A stretch of DNA of 64,000 bases from Bacillota bacterium (GCA_023418995.1 JAEZYP010000044.1:186001-250000), one strand, 5' to 3'; shown: positions 1 to 10,646, counted from the first letter of the stretch. Notes: generated from the sequence alone by a model not told the origin. Numbers and translations are program-made.

Positions 1-402
1 AAATCTGAGCTGTTTGAGGATCACGGCTGGCTCGTTTCAAAGCTGTTGGTCTGGCTTGGCGCTTTCCCCGTGAAAAGAGACAAGGGAGACGCTAGGTCAA
101 TCCGAACGGCGGTGGATATCTTGAACCGGCAAGAGGTTGTCGGTATCTTTCCGCAGGGGAAATGCGTTTTCGATCAAACGCCGTTTCGCCCCAAGGCGGG
201 TGCTGTAATGCTTGCGGCAAAAACGAACGCTCCGATTTTGCCTGCGTCCATCTACTGTGATGGAGTGATCCGCCTGTTTTCCCGCGTTACAATACGGTTT
301 GGGCAGGTTATTCCGGCCAGTGAATTTTCACTGAAGGATTTGCGTTCCTCGGCTGAAATATTGGCCGGGCAGATTAATCAAATGTTGGAGGAAAAGGATT
401 GA
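1..402 (+). CDS. plsC: 1-acyl-sn-glycerol-3-phosphate acyltransferase, C-terminal part
   Basis: The reading frame is open from base 1, so the N-terminus lies outside the window and 133 residues remain. PlsC-type enzymes acylate lysophosphatidic acid to phosphatidic acid at the membrane. The fragment carries the block GAFPVKRD followed by GIFPQGK, matching conserved acyl-acceptor blocks of the family (FPxxR and a FPEGT-like motif). The catalytic HX4D motif would be upstream and is not visible. The TGA stop overlaps the TTG start of the ispH-rpsA fusion in TTGA, so the two genes are probably translationally coupled. The order cmk-plsC-ispH/rpsA is common in Clostridia. An in-frame TTG at position 46 is not a plausible start. 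Confidence 0.88.
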   Translation, partial: KSELFEDHGWLVSKLLVWLGAFPVKRDKGDARSIRTAVDILNRQEVVGIFPQGKCVFDQTPFRPKAGAVMLAAKTNAPILPASIYCDGVIRLFSRVTIRFGQVIPASEFSLKDLRSSAEILAGQINQMLEEKD

Positions 403-2375
403 AGGTTGTTGTCGCGGAATCCGCCGGTTTTTGTTTTGGGGTAAACCGTGCGGTAAATATGGTGTATGAACTTCTCAAAAACGGTAAAAATGTATATACT
501 TTAGGTCCGATCATACACAATCCGCAAACGTTGGCGGAGCTGGAATTGAAAGGTGTTAAGGTGGTTTCCTCGCCGGACGAGGTACCGCCGGGCGGAACCC
601 TTGTCATTCGGTCCCACGGGGTATCCCGTGCGGTTCAGAACCGCATTGGGGAGCTAAAACTGGATTGCGCGGATGCAACCTGTCCGTTTGTGCAGAAAAT
701 TCATAAAATTGTGTCCGGTGCCTCTGAACACGGTGACACCGTTTTAATCGCGGGGGATGCAAATCATCCGGAAGTTAAAGGAATCCAGGGGCATTGTGCA
801 GGTTCCTGTTATGTATTTAAAAATTCGGATGAGTTAAAAAATATTTTACTCAAGGGAAATAAGCCGATTTGTGTAGTCGCACAAACTACTTTTAGCGTAG
901 CAGAATGGGAAAATTGTTTGAAAATAATAAAAAGGGTATATACAAACGCGACTATTTTTGATACAATATGTAATGCTACTGCAAAACGTCAATCAGAGTC
1001 GGAATGTCTGTCGCAGCAATGTGACGCCATGATTGTCATTGGGGGCAGACAAAGCTCCAATACTGCGAAGCTGCGTGATGTGTGCGCGAAAAATTGTACC
1101 GCTTATTTTATAGAATCGGCGGACGAGCTTCCGCTTTCGGCTTTGCGACAGGCCGAGTGCATAGGCATTACTGCGGGTGCTTCAACACCGGCAAGCATTA
1201 TAAAGGAGGTACTTGATACCATGTCAGAAATCATTGAAGGCGCGGATCAAAATTTAACGGAGAATAATGCCGAGGGAAACTTTGAGGAAATGCTCGAAGA
1301 ATCCTTAAAGAGCTTAAATACAGATGAAAAGGTACGCGGTGTAGTTGTCGGCATTACTCCCAGCGAGGTTTATGTCGATGTCGGAAGAAAGCAGGCCGGT
1401 TTTATATCCGTTTCAGAGCTTTCTGCTGACCCGAACGTCAAGCCGGAGGATATCGTAAAAATCGGCGATGAGCTTGAGCTTCTCATCATGCGCACCAACG
1501 ATCAGGAAGGCACGATCATGCTTTCCAAAAAGCGTTTGGATGCTGCAAAGGGATGGGAAACCGTGGCAGCTGCGGAAGAGAATGAGGAAATTCTTACCGG
1601 TGTTGTCACCGAAGTGATCAAGGGCGGCGTTATCGCGGTTACAAACGGCGTACGCGTATTTATTCCTGCGTCTCAGGCAACGGCTTCCCGCAGTGATTCT
1701 TTAGAGGATCTGCTGAAGAAGGAAGTTAAGTTCCGTATTATTGAGGTGAACCGCGGTCGCAGACGTGCTGTCGGTTCCATTCGTTCCGTATTGAAGGACG
1801 AAAGAAAAGTACAGGCTGAAAAGTTCTGGGAGACCGCCGAAGAAGGCAAGGAGTATACCGGCGTGGTGAAATCGCTTACCACATACGGCGCATTTGTCGA
1901 TTTGGGCGGCATCGACGGGATGATTCATATTTCCGAGCTTTCCTGGGGCAGAATTAAAAATCCTGCCGAGGTACTCAGCGTAGGAGACACTGTTACTGTT
2001 TATATTAAGGGCTTGGATCAGGAGAAGGGAAAAATTTCTCTCGGCTATAAGCGCGCGGAAGATAATCCGTGGGAAATCTTAAAGCGTGATTATCCGGTGG
2101 GCACAGTCGTGGATGTTACCATTGCCGGAATGACGGCTTTCGGTGCGTTTGCCAGAATCATTCCCGGTATCGACGGTTTGATACATATCTCTCAAATTGC
2201 CGATCACAGAATTGAAAAACCGCAGGATGTCCTTAAGGTAAACGACGTCGTAAAAGCCAAGATTACCGAGATTGATTTTGACAAAAAGCGCGTCAGCCTT
2301 TCTATCCGCGCTCTGCTGGAGCCGGAAGAGGAAGCTTCCGCTGAGGCTGCTCCTCAGGAAGAAACCGCTGAATAA
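399..2375 (+). CDS. ispH: IspH-ribosomal protein S1 fusion (HMB-PP reductase / RpsA)
   Basis: This is a 658-residue fusion. Residues 1-274 are 4-hydroxy-3-methylbut-2-enyl diphosphate reductase, the last step of the MEP isoprenoid pathway. The three [4Fe-4S] ligand cysteines are visible at C12 (GFCFGV), C95 (DATCPF) and C191 (DTICNAT), and substrate-pocket histidines at about H40, H73 and H123. Residues from about 311 to 645 hold four S1 RNA-binding repeats. Repeats 3 and 4 are canonical, with YGAFVDLGGIDGMIHISEL and FGAFARIIPGIDGLIHISQ. The acidic tail is typical of S1. The TTG start overlaps the plsC stop. Such fusions are known in Clostridia. The odd point is a strong ribosome binding site and ATG exactly at the domain junction (1202-1223), which may also give a free S1 protein. 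Confidence 0.96.
   Translation: MKVVVAESAGFCFGVNRAVNMVYELLKNGKNVYTLGPIIHNPQTLAELELKGVKVVSSPDEVPPGGTLVIRSHGVSRAVQNRIGELKLDCADATCPFVQKIHKIVSGASEHGDTVLIAGDANHPEVKGIQGHCAGSCYVFKNSDELKNILLKGNKPICVVAQTTFSVAEWENCLKIIKRVYTNATIFDTICNATAKRQSESECLSQQCDAMIVIGGRQSSNTAKLRDVCAKNCTAYFIESADELPLSALRQAECIGITAGASTPASIIKEVLDTMSEIIEGADQNLTENNAEGNFEEMLEESLKSLNTDEKVRGVVVGITPSEVYVDVGRKQAGFISVSELSADPNVKPEDIVKIGDELELLIMRTNDQEGTIMLSKKRLDAAKGWETVAAAEENEEILTGVVTEVIKGGVIAVTNGVRVFIPASQATASRSDSLEDLLKKEVKFRIIEVNRGRRRAVGSIRSVLKDERKVQAEKFWETAEEGKEYTGVVKSLTTYGAFVDLGGIDGMIHISELSWGRIKNPAEVLSVGDTVTVYIKGLDQEKGKISLGYKRAEDNPWEILKRDYPVGTVVDVTIAGMTAFGAFARIIPGIDGLIHISQIADHRIEKPQDVLKVNDVVKAKITEIDFDKKRVSLSIRALLEPEEEASAEAAPQEETAE
1202..1223 (+). 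promoter_or_regulatory. Internal ribosome binding site and ATG at the ispH/rpsA junction
   Basis: AAAGGAGGT at 1202-1210 lies 10 nt before an in-frame ATG at 1221 (Met275 of the fusion). The following residues MSEIIEGADQN resemble the start of a stand-alone S1 protein. The Shine-Dalgarno-like string is also just the codons for the conserved IspH C-terminal residues IKEV, so it may be coincidental. Use as a start is inferred. Confidence 0.45.
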
Positions 2376-2399
2376 TTTATTTTGATTAACAGTTTGCAG

Positions 2400-2434
2400 G
2401 CGCAGAGAGGTTCACTCTTTGCGCTTGCTTTTTT
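2400..2434 (+). terminator. Intrinsic terminator after ispH-rpsA
   Basis: A GC-rich stem of 10 bp (GCGCAGAGAG with CTCTTTGCGC, one G-T pair) and a 5-nt loop is followed closely by a run of six T. It ends the plsC/ispH-rpsA transcript. Confidence 0.8.
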
Positions 2435-2598
2435 GTCTTACGAGCCTACGAAAGTATAATCAATTCGACTATAAATTGATTTTCACACTTTTATTCCAAA
2501 TGAGTATTATGGCAGTAGAATTTAAATGCTGCTTAGCGAAAATAATTTCGTGATTGATACCGCCCGGCGGTATGGAATTAACATTTGGAGGTAAGGCT

Positions 2599-3234
2599 AT
2601 GAGAAGATGGAGAAGATACGGCACGGGGCGTCATGTTCAAATCAAGGCCCTTGTTCTCATTGCCATGTGTTTAGGATTTATGGTATTGCTGAACCACCAG
2701 CTGCGTCCGATTATTGAATCGATTACGACGAATGAGGCACGTATCAAATCGATTAATACGATTAATAAAGCTGTGGCGGAAGAATTAAGCGCGAACGGTG
2801 TTTCTTATGACAATTTAGTTTCAGTTGAAAGAAATGATTCCGGAAAAGTGCTTGCAATCACAACAAATATGATTAAGATGAATGAGTTAAAAGCGGCGGT
2901 AATTATGGATGTTCAGAACCGGCTTGGCGACGATAGCCATTCGGAGGTTGGGGTTCCGCTGGGCACTTTGCTCGGTAATGACCTGCTGCATGGTAGAGGA
3001 CCGAATGTTCCGCTAAAATTGACGCTTTCCGGCAACGTAACCGCTGATTTTAAAAGTTCCTTTGAGTCTGCGGGAATCAACCAGACAAAACATCAGATTT
3101 ATCTTGATATACATACCAGCGTATACTCCTTTATACCGGGTTTTAACACAACTACGGAAGTTGAAACCAATATTCCTGTGGCAGAAACGATTATTGTCGG
3201 CGAGGTACCGCAGATGCTTGCAAACTTTAAATAA
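2599..3234 (+). CDS. yunB: Sporulation protein YunB
   Basis: 211 residues. YunB is a SigE-controlled mother-cell protein of unknown biochemical role, needed for normal spore formation in Bacillus. The N-terminus is basic (MRRWRRYGTG) and followed by one membrane segment at about residues 14-32. After it comes an extracytoplasmic domain with the family pattern ETNIPVAETIIVGEVPQ near the C-terminus. I chose the ATG at 2599 because TTTGGAGG sits 8 nt upstream; a longer TTG frame at 2554 lacks a ribosome binding site. It stands alone between a terminator and ligA. I could not find a clear SigE promoter. Confidence 0.86.
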   Translation: MRRWRRYGTGRHVQIKALVLIAMCLGFMVLLNHQLRPIIESITTNEARIKSINTINKAVAEELSANGVSYDNLVSVERNDSGKVLAITTNMIKMNELKAAVIMDVQNRLGDDSHSEVGVPLGTLLGNDLLHGRGPNVPLKLTLSGNVTADFKSSFESAGINQTKHQIYLDIHTSVYSFIPGFNTTTEVETNIPVAETIIVGEVPQMLANFK

Positions 3235-3256
3235 TCTGCTATTATTACAATAATAG

Positions 3257-5251
<1,995 letters not shown>

Positions 5252-5654
5252 ATGAAAATACTATGAAAAAGCCGCTTGCAGTGCCCAGAAGGAATAGACA
5301 GGGAAAAGAAAAGCCAATCGCAGAATAGCTTGGGTTTACGCCGGCTGACGCCGTTTTTCAAAAGGAGTCAGCCGGTATTTCATTGTTTTAAAAACCTCCA
5401 ATCGTAGTTTCATTCTACGACTGGAGGCTTTTTTTTTCAATGTCCGTTTTCACCGGTGCAGGTCACTTTTCGGGAGTCCGTGGTGTTTGAACCATTGGAG
5501 AGGGTGGGGAGAGGGAAGCCCAATGCATGAGAGAGATAACCACAGCCACCTTTGCCGAAAATGATTTATTGGATTTGAAATCTTTTACAAAATTATTTTT
5601 GTTCTAACGCCGCTAAGTTGTCCATATCTATGTTATGAAAGGAAGGACAGGCAA
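5252..5654 (+). other. 403-bp intergenic region ligA-spoIIIAA
   Basis: No convincing gene. It holds a 9-bp inverted repeat (5341-5349 with 5367-5375), a strong terminator (5395-5437), and about 200 bp up to the spoIIIA ribosome binding site. A 26-codon ATG frame at about 5527 has only a weak ribosome binding site. A SigE promoter for spoIIIA is expected in the last 80 bp, but I cannot assign both elements with confidence. Confidence 0.6.
5395..5437 (+). terminator. Intrinsic terminator after ligA
   Basis: A 13-bp stem with one mismatch (5395-5407 with 5415-5427) and a 7-nt loop is followed by nine T. Upstream A residues make it potentially active in both directions. Confidence 0.88.
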
Positions 5655-6674
5655 ATGGAGAATTTCAGTGACGCAAGATTTGATTCAGCCGCAAAATCGC
5701 TTTGCGACCGGATTGCTAAATACTTAAAGCTCTTACCGTATGATATAAAAAATCAAACGCAGGAGCTCAGGCTGCGTGTTAACAAACCAGTTTCTGTCTG
5801 CTGTACGAACGGCGTTTATTTTTTAAGTCAGTATGGAAGAGTGGTTTGCTATCCAGGCAGCGATATGATCATTGCGGATAAGCTCGATATAGACGAAAGC
5901 TTTCGAAATATTTGCAGCTATTCGATTTACAGTCATCAGAATGAAATTAAGAACGGATATATCACCCTTTGCGGCGGTCACCGTGTCGGTATCAGTGGAA
6001 CAGCGGTATACCATGACGGTGACGTGACCGGAATGCGGGATGTGTCTTCAATCAATATCCGGATTGCCCGTGAGATTACCGGCTCCGCAAATGAGCTGTT
6101 CCGAACTCTTAACGGAAGTATTACAGCAGGGCTGCTGCTTGCGGGCGCTCCAGCAAGCGGAAAAACTACAATTCTGCGCGATATTGCCAGACAGCTTTCC
6201 AGCGGCGTCTGTGGAAATATTAAAAAAGTGACGGTTGTTGACGAACGCGGCGAATTGTCCGGTACATATCTGGGCATTCCTCAAAATGATTTGGGCTTCT
6301 GCAGTGATGTGCTCAACGGATACCCCAAATCAGTCGGAATTATGCAGGCAATCCGCTCTCTTTCTCCTGAGTTTATTGTTTGCGACGAGCTTGGCGGAAG
6401 CGAGGAAGTGAAAGCCGTGGAGCAGGGTTTAAACGCAGGCGTTAGTATAATATCCAGTATTCACGCGGGAAGTATTGAAGAATTTTTAAAAAGAAAACAG
6501 GCAGTCGCACTGCTGGAAACCGGAGCGTTCGGCAGCATTGTGATGTTGAGCGGGCACGACAAGCCCGGTAAAATAAAAGGAATTTACAGGGCGGGTGATT
6601 TGCTTGCTAAAATTAATGGGACTAATCCTGCTGGTAGTGTCGGGGACTCTTGCGGGATATATGGAGTCGCGTAG
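5655..6674 (+). CDS. spoIIIAA: Stage III sporulation protein AA (ATPase)
   Basis: 339 residues. SpoIIIAA is the cytosolic secretion-type ATPase of the SpoIIIA-SpoIIQ channel that connects mother cell and forespore. Walker A is GAPASGKTT at residues 164-172, and Walker B is the hydrophobic strand ending FIVCDE near residue 240. It is the first gene of the spoIIIA operon and has GGAAGGA upstream of the ATG. The 3' end overlaps spoIIIAB by about 70 bp in another frame, unusually long, so the last roughly 24 residues may be poorly conserved. Transcription by SigE is expected from the family. Confidence 0.95.
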   Translation: MENFSDARFDSAAKSLCDRIAKYLKLLPYDIKNQTQELRLRVNKPVSVCCTNGVYFLSQYGRVVCYPGSDMIIADKLDIDESFRNICSYSIYSHQNEIKNGYITLCGGHRVGISGTAVYHDGDVTGMRDVSSINIRIAREITGSANELFRTLNGSITAGLLLAGAPASGKTTILRDIARQLSSGVCGNIKKVTVVDERGELSGTYLGIPQNDLGFCSDVLNGYPKSVGIMQAIRSLSPEFIVCDELGGSEEVKAVEQGLNAGVSIISSIHAGSIEEFLKRKQAVALLETGAFGSIVMLSGHDKPGKIKGIYRAGDLLAKINGTNPAGSVGDSCGIYGVA

Positions 6675-7101
6675 ACTTACGTTTCGCGTGGAGGGACTGG
6701 AATCTTTTTTGCGATTCCTATCTGCCGCACAGACGGAAATTCGCTTTGCCGCCCTTCCGGTGGAGCAAATTGTACAGCGGCACGGCAAGGAATTGGAGTT
6801 TTTAAAAATCTGCGGTGAAAAATGCAGGGGAGGAGACAGTTTCTCCTGTGCGTGGGAATCGGGAGTAAAAAACGGCACAAAGGGACAAGGGTTCAAGCCA
6901 CAGGACATCGATTTGTTTTACGGCTTTGGAAAAAGCTTCGGCATCAGCGATACCGACGGTCAGATTAGCCACTGCGCCCTTTACACAGAGCTGATTCAAG
7001 ATAACCTGAAAAGCGCCAGAGAAGATAAAAACCGGAAGGCAAGGCTTTATCAGATATTAGGCATCTTTTCAGGAATGGCAGCCGCACTTTTAATGTGCTG
7101 A
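6604..7101 (+). CDS. spoIIIAB: Stage III sporulation protein AB
   Basis: 165 residues, close to the Bacillus protein (about 170). It is a mother-cell membrane component of the SpoIIIA complex, resembling GspF-type platform proteins. An N-terminal membrane segment (LMGLILLVVSGTLAGY) is followed by a helical region, and a second hydrophobic segment lies at the C-terminus (ILGIFSGMAAALLMC). I prefer the TTG at 6604, which gives the family-like N-terminus MLKLMG and has AGGGCGG upstream; GTG 6595 and ATG 6616 are alternatives. It begins inside spoIIIAA, suggesting translational coupling. Confidence 0.88.
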   Translation: MLKLMGLILLVVSGTLAGYMESRRLTFRVEGLESFLRFLSAAQTEIRFAALPVEQIVQRHGKELEFLKICGEKCRGGDSFSCAWESGVKNGTKGQGFKPQDIDLFYGFGKSFGISDTDGQISHCALYTELIQDNLKSAREDKNRKARLYQILGIFSGMAAALLMC

Positions 7102-7124
7102 TAGTATAAAACGGAGGAAACAAA

Positions 7125-7319
7125 ATGGACGTGGATTTAATTTTCAAAATAGCGGCAATCGGAATTCTGGTTTCGGTTTTGAATCAGCTTTTAATCCGTT
7201 CAGGACGGGAGGAACAGGCAATGATGACAACGCTTGCGGGGTTGATTGTTGTATTAATGATGATCATTCAGCAGATTGACGCGTTGTTTAAAACTGTAAA
7301 ATCCGTATTTGGGTTATAG
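7125..7319 (+). CDS. spoIIIAC: Stage III sporulation protein AC
   Basis: 64 residues, matching the very small family size. It has two membrane segments (about residues 5-23 and 33-52). The pattern MDVDLIFKIAAIGILV and the central GREEQA are typical. The ATG is preceded by ACGGAGGAA. It is part of the membrane platform of the SpoIIIA channel and lies between AB and AD as usual. Confidence 0.92.
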   Translation: MDVDLIFKIAAIGILVSVLNQLLIRSGREEQAMMTTLAGLIVVLMMIIQQIDALFKTVKSVFGL

Positions 7320-7323
7320 CCGT

Positions 7324-7713
7324 ATGAATATCATTGCTGTAGCTGGATTTGCCATACTTGCGGCAGTTTTTGCCGTGATGCTGAAGCGCTATCATCAGGA
7401 ATACGCGGTTGTGCTCAGTATTGCTGCCGGTATTATCATTTTATTTGAGGTTTTTGCCAATATCTCTCCGGCGGTAAAGCAGATTGATACTCTTTTGTCA
7501 GCCGCAGGACTTTCCTCCGAATATACCTCCATCTTGTTTAAAACGCTTGGAATCTGCTTTTTGGCTCAATTTGCCGCGGATTCCTGCAGGGATGCAGGCG
7601 AGGGTGCGCTCGCCTCAAAGGTTGAGCTGGCCGGAAGAATCGCAGTTGTTATCCTGTCGCTGCCTCTCTTTGAAAAGATCGCGAACACAGCGGTTGGCCT
7701 GATAGGTGGTTAA
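7324..7713 (+). CDS. spoIIIAD: Stage III sporulation protein AD
   Basis: 129 residues (Bacillus about 133), a polytopic membrane protein of the SpoIIIA channel. It has segments at about residues 3-20, 27-47, 65-85 and 100-125. The ATG at 7324 gives MNIIAVAGFAIL, which lines up with the family N-terminus; the longer TTG frame at 7309 would overlap spoIIIAC. The gap to spoIIIAC is only 4 nt, so coupled translation is likely. Confidence 0.9.
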   Translation: MNIIAVAGFAILAAVFAVMLKRYHQEYAVVLSIAAGIIILFEVFANISPAVKQIDTLLSAAGLSSEYTSILFKTLGICFLAQFAADSCRDAGEGALASKVELAGRIAVVILSLPLFEKIANTAVGLIGG

Positions 7714-7715
7714 AG

Positions 7716-8852
7716 ATGAAAAAGACATTATGCTTTTTGCTGTTTGTTCTTTTGATTTTATCCTTCCCGCTGCATGCAAATGCCGCAAACAAAAATGATT
7801 ATTACAGTGAACAGTTTAAGCAGAGCGGTGCGGAAGAGCTCCCCGATTATCTACCGAACGATACCCGTAAAGCAATGGACAACCTGGGAATAGACGGAGC
7901 CGATTGGGGAGGCATAGCGTCCATAACCCCGGAGAATATCTTTCAACAGATTGTTTCCATGCTGAGCAGTAATTTTACCGATCCGTTTAAAGCGGCAGTT
8001 TCGGCAATCGCTGTTATGCTCCTTTGTGCCCTGTTAAACGGAATGAAGCTTTCCTTTGGTGAAAGGCCGATGGGCGGCGTAGTCGGTATGGTCGGCGCTC
8101 TCTGCATCTGTTCGGTGATTGTTCAGCCAATTGTAGCCTGCATCGCCAATTCCGCAGAGATTATCAAAGCTGCGGCAGGCTTTCTGCTTGCCTGCGTCCC
8201 GATTATGGCCGGAATTATGATTGCCGCCGGTCAACCGGTGTCCGCTGGTTCCTATAACATTCTGATGATTGCCGCGGGGAATACCATTTCACTGTTGGCT
8301 GCAAATATATTCGTACCGATGCTCAACATCTTTTTAGCGCTTTCTATTGTTTCGGCGGTATCACCGAATATTAACCTGAGCGGGTTGTGCGGTGTGGTCA
8401 GTAAGCTTGTTAAATGGACGCTTACGTTCTGTATGACGGTTTTTACAGGCTTGCTTACCGTGCAGGGGATTGTGTCCGCAGCTTTGGATGGTGCCGGCTC
8501 AAAGACTGCAAAATTTGTGCTGAGCAGTTTTGTACCGGTTGTAGGGAATGCGCTTGGAGAAGCGGTCGGAACAATCAGCGGCTGTGTTAAGCTTTTAAAA
8601 TCCGGGGTTAGTGCGTTCGGATTACTGGCAGGTTTTTTTATTTTTCTTCCAGTTATTATTCAATGTCTTATGTGGATGGTTACAACAAATGTCTGCGCCG
8701 GTATCAGTGACATCTTCGACCAGAAGGAAATTTCCTCCCTTCTGCGGTCCTGCTCCGGTGTTCTTGGCACAACGCTGGCAATCATACTCAGCTGTATGAC
8801 GGTAATAACGGTTTCTACGGTTATCCTGTTGATTATCGGAGGTGTTTCATGA
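7716..8852 (+). CDS. spoIIIAE: Stage III sporulation protein AE
   Basis: 378 residues, the large polytopic membrane subunit of the SpoIIIA channel. A cleavable-looking signal peptide (MKKTLCFLLFVLLILSFPLHANA) is followed by a polar stretch with DYYSEQFKQSGAEELPDYLP, typical of the family. About eight membrane segments fill residues 90-378. It starts two bases after the spoIIIAD stop, and its end overlaps spoIIIAF by 4 bp (ATGA). Confidence 0.93.
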   Translation: MKKTLCFLLFVLLILSFPLHANAANKNDYYSEQFKQSGAEELPDYLPNDTRKAMDNLGIDGADWGGIASITPENIFQQIVSMLSSNFTDPFKAAVSAIAVMLLCALLNGMKLSFGERPMGGVVGMVGALCICSVIVQPIVACIANSAEIIKAAAGFLLACVPIMAGIMIAAGQPVSAGSYNILMIAAGNTISLLAANIFVPMLNIFLALSIVSAVSPNINLSGLCGVVSKLVKWTLTFCMTVFTGLLTVQGIVSAALDGAGSKTAKFVLSSFVPVVGNALGEAVGTISGCVKLLKSGVSAFGLLAGFFIFLPVIIQCLMWMVTTNVCAGISDIFDQKEISSLLRSCSGVLGTTLAIILSCMTVITVSTVILLIIGGVS

Positions 8853-9331
8853 GTCCGGTAAAAGAATGGTCTGTCGCAATCTGTATGGCGGCGCTGGCTG
8901 CCACTCTGCTTCAAAGCCTGGTTCCAAGCGGCTCTATGGAGCGTATGGTGAAATTTATTATCGGAGCCTTCGTAATCTGTGCTATTATACAGCCGCTCTC
9001 CAGAATTGTGCCTGAAATCAATACCGGCATCCGCGATAATTCTAAAGCGGTTTACGATACCCGCTTGAAAAACGCTGTAGATAACCAGATTTCCAGCGCG
9101 GCACGGCTAAGTGTAAAAAACTTGGTGACGGCGGAGTTGAATAAAATTGATATTAAATGCAAAAATGTTGACACAATCATGGATACAAACGAAGACAACA
9201 GCATATCAATTAACAAAGTGGTTGTAATACTCGCAAAAGGATATGGCTCAGAACGCCAGAAAGCATTGGAACATCTAGAAAAAACACTGGGGCTTAAAAC
9301 GGAGGTTACTGTAGATGATGGAAACGGATGA
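8849..9331 (+). CDS. spoIIIAF: Stage III sporulation protein AF
   Basis: 160 residues. Two N-terminal membrane segments (about residues 8-22 and 30-50) are followed by an extracytoplasmic domain, as in the family, where the soluble part resembles a ring-building fold. The ATG overlaps the spoIIIAE stop in ATGA. The 3' end overlaps spoIIIAG by 17 bp. It is a probable ring or connector component of the mother cell-forespore channel. Confidence 0.88.
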   Translation: MSPVKEWSVAICMAALAATLLQSLVPSGSMERMVKFIIGAFVICAIIQPLSRIVPEINTGIRDNSKAVYDTRLKNAVDNQISSAARLSVKNLVTAELNKIDIKCKNVDTIMDTNEDNSISINKVVVILAKGYGSERQKALEHLEKTLGLKTEVTVDDGNG

Positions 9332-9908
9332 ACCCGGAATAAAGGGGAAAGAATCAATTATTGAGAAGCTGATTAATAATGAAACGTACCGAAAAATTAT
9401 TATTATTGCGGTTTTTATAGCAATCGCCCTCATTTTCCTCTCCGGCTTCTTTAAAAGCGATAATGCCGCTGCAACAAAAACAATACCGACGCAAAATGTC
9501 ATTACGTCCGAGCAGTACGCTGAAAATCTGGAGAAGAGCCTGACGGATATCGTTACCGGGATCCAGGGCGCGGGTGCGGCAAAGGTGCTTATAACTCTGG
9601 AACGAAGTAAGGAGTATGTTTATGCGACTGAGCAAAAACGAAGCAATCAGACTACAGAGGACAAATCCGGGGGTGCAGCCACTAAAAACGAGGCGAACGA
9701 CGACACCGAGACCAAGTATACCCTTGTAAAGGATGCCGACGGCGCCCAGAAAGTAGTACCGGTAACTGAGGTTCAGCCGGTGATAAAGGGTGTGGTTGTT
9801 GTATGTGACGGCGGCGATAATCCGGCCGTACAGCAGAATATCATCACCGCTGTTACAACAGCGCTTGATATTACTTCCGTGCGTGTGTGCGTAATAAAAG
9901 CGAAATAA
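9315..9908 (+). CDS. spoIIIAG: Stage III sporulation protein AG
   Basis: 197 residues. One membrane segment at about residues 32-48 (IIIIAVFIAIALIFLSGFF) precedes an intermembrane domain. SpoIIIAG forms the large 30-fold ring of the channel in Bacillus. The conserved end with KGVVVVCDGGDNPAVQ and a long polar insertion (about 110-135, rich in N, K, T) is typical. It overlaps the end of spoIIIAF and is followed after 23 nt by spoIIIAH. Confidence 0.91.
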   Translation: MMETDEPGIKGKESIIEKLINNETYRKIIIIAVFIAIALIFLSGFFKSDNAAATKTIPTQNVITSEQYAENLEKSLTDIVTGIQGAGAAKVLITLERSKEYVYATEQKRSNQTTEDKSGGAATKNEANDDTETKYTLVKDADGAQKVVPVTEVQPVIKGVVVVCDGGDNPAVQQNIITAVTTALDITSVRVCVIKAK

Positions 9909-9931
9909 TTAAAACAGGAGGAATTTGTTCT

Positions 9932-10507
9932 ATGACTATGGGAAAGCGTCAGCTTGTTCTTGCGGCTTTGGTTGTCGCGCTCGGTGCGGCGGTATATCTG
10001 AACTGGCAGTTTTCCGGTGACAATCAATTGATGGCCACCAACGCCTTAACATCAACATCCGGCCGCGAGCTGGGAGAAGCACAGCTTGTGGGTGGTGCGG
10101 TTGAATCGGGCGTGCAAAAGAAAGCAGCCTCTTCTGCGGTACAGGCCAATGCAACTGCGGATACATATTTTAGTGAGGCTCGCCTCTCGCGCCAAAAGGC
10201 AAGAGATCAGGCAGTCGAGCTTTTGGAAAAAACGCTTACAGACACGAAGACCAGCGACGCGGCAAAAAAGGAAGCGGTTACACAGGCTGCTGTAGTTGCT
10301 CAGAACACTCTGAAAGAAAACAATATTGAAAGTTTGATCAAAGCAAAAGGTTTTTCGGACTGTGTCGCCTATCTGCAAAACTCCGAGTGCAGCGTTGTGG
10401 TAAAAACCAAAGATTCTTCTCAGAATAACGCGATAATGATTAAAGACATCGTGGCCGGTCAGGCAGGAATTGCCTATGATAAAATCAAAATTATTGAGAA
10501 TAAATAG
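9932..10507 (+). CDS. spoIIIAH: Stage III sporulation protein AH
   Basis: 191 residues, the mother-cell protein that binds forespore SpoIIQ across the septum. One membrane anchor lies at residues 6-22 (RQLVLAALVVALGAAVYLNW). Next come a linker and a C-terminal YscJ/FliF-like ring-building domain that starts near YFSEARLSRQKARDQ. I chose the ATG at 9932 because AGGAGG lies 10 nt upstream; the longer GTG frame at 9887 runs inside spoIIIAG. It is the last gene of the operon; a terminator lies at 10617. Confidence 0.93.
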   Translation: MTMGKRQLVLAALVVALGAAVYLNWQFSGDNQLMATNALTSTSGRELGEAQLVGGAVESGVQKKAASSAVQANATADTYFSEARLSRQKARDQAVELLEKTLTDTKTSDAAKKEAVTQAAVVAQNTLKENNIESLIKAKGFSDCVAYLQNSECSVVVKTKDSSQNNAIMIKDIVAGQAGIAYDKIKIIENK

Positions 10508-10572
10508 AGTGCTGCTGGTTCATACATATTTTTAAGCTGAACGAGATATATATTTCATTATCAAAAAGATTG

Positions 10573-10581
10573 TGGTATAAT
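10573..10581 (+). promoter_or_regulatory. Extended -10 promoter upstream of nusB
   Basis: TGGTATAAT forms an extended -10 element; the -35 region is poor. A start near 10588 would run into the terminator at 10617-10646 and give an RNA of only about 60 nt unless it reads through to nusB. Confidence 0.45.
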
Positions 10582-10616
10582 ATATCTGTGGATGTTTGAC
10601 AATATAATGATGATTT

Positions 10617-10646
10617 AAAACCCTCCACAACCTGTGGAGGGTTTTT
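10617..10646 (+). terminator. Intrinsic terminator after spoIIIAH / before nusB
   Basis: A perfect 9-bp stem (CCCTCCACA with TGTGGAGGG), 3-nt loop, A4 before and T5 after. It is probably active in both directions. Confidence 0.88.

Noticed and set aside
1701..1928. 75-codon minus-strand frame inside the S1 domains
   Set aside because: Shadow of conserved S1 repeats; no start signals.
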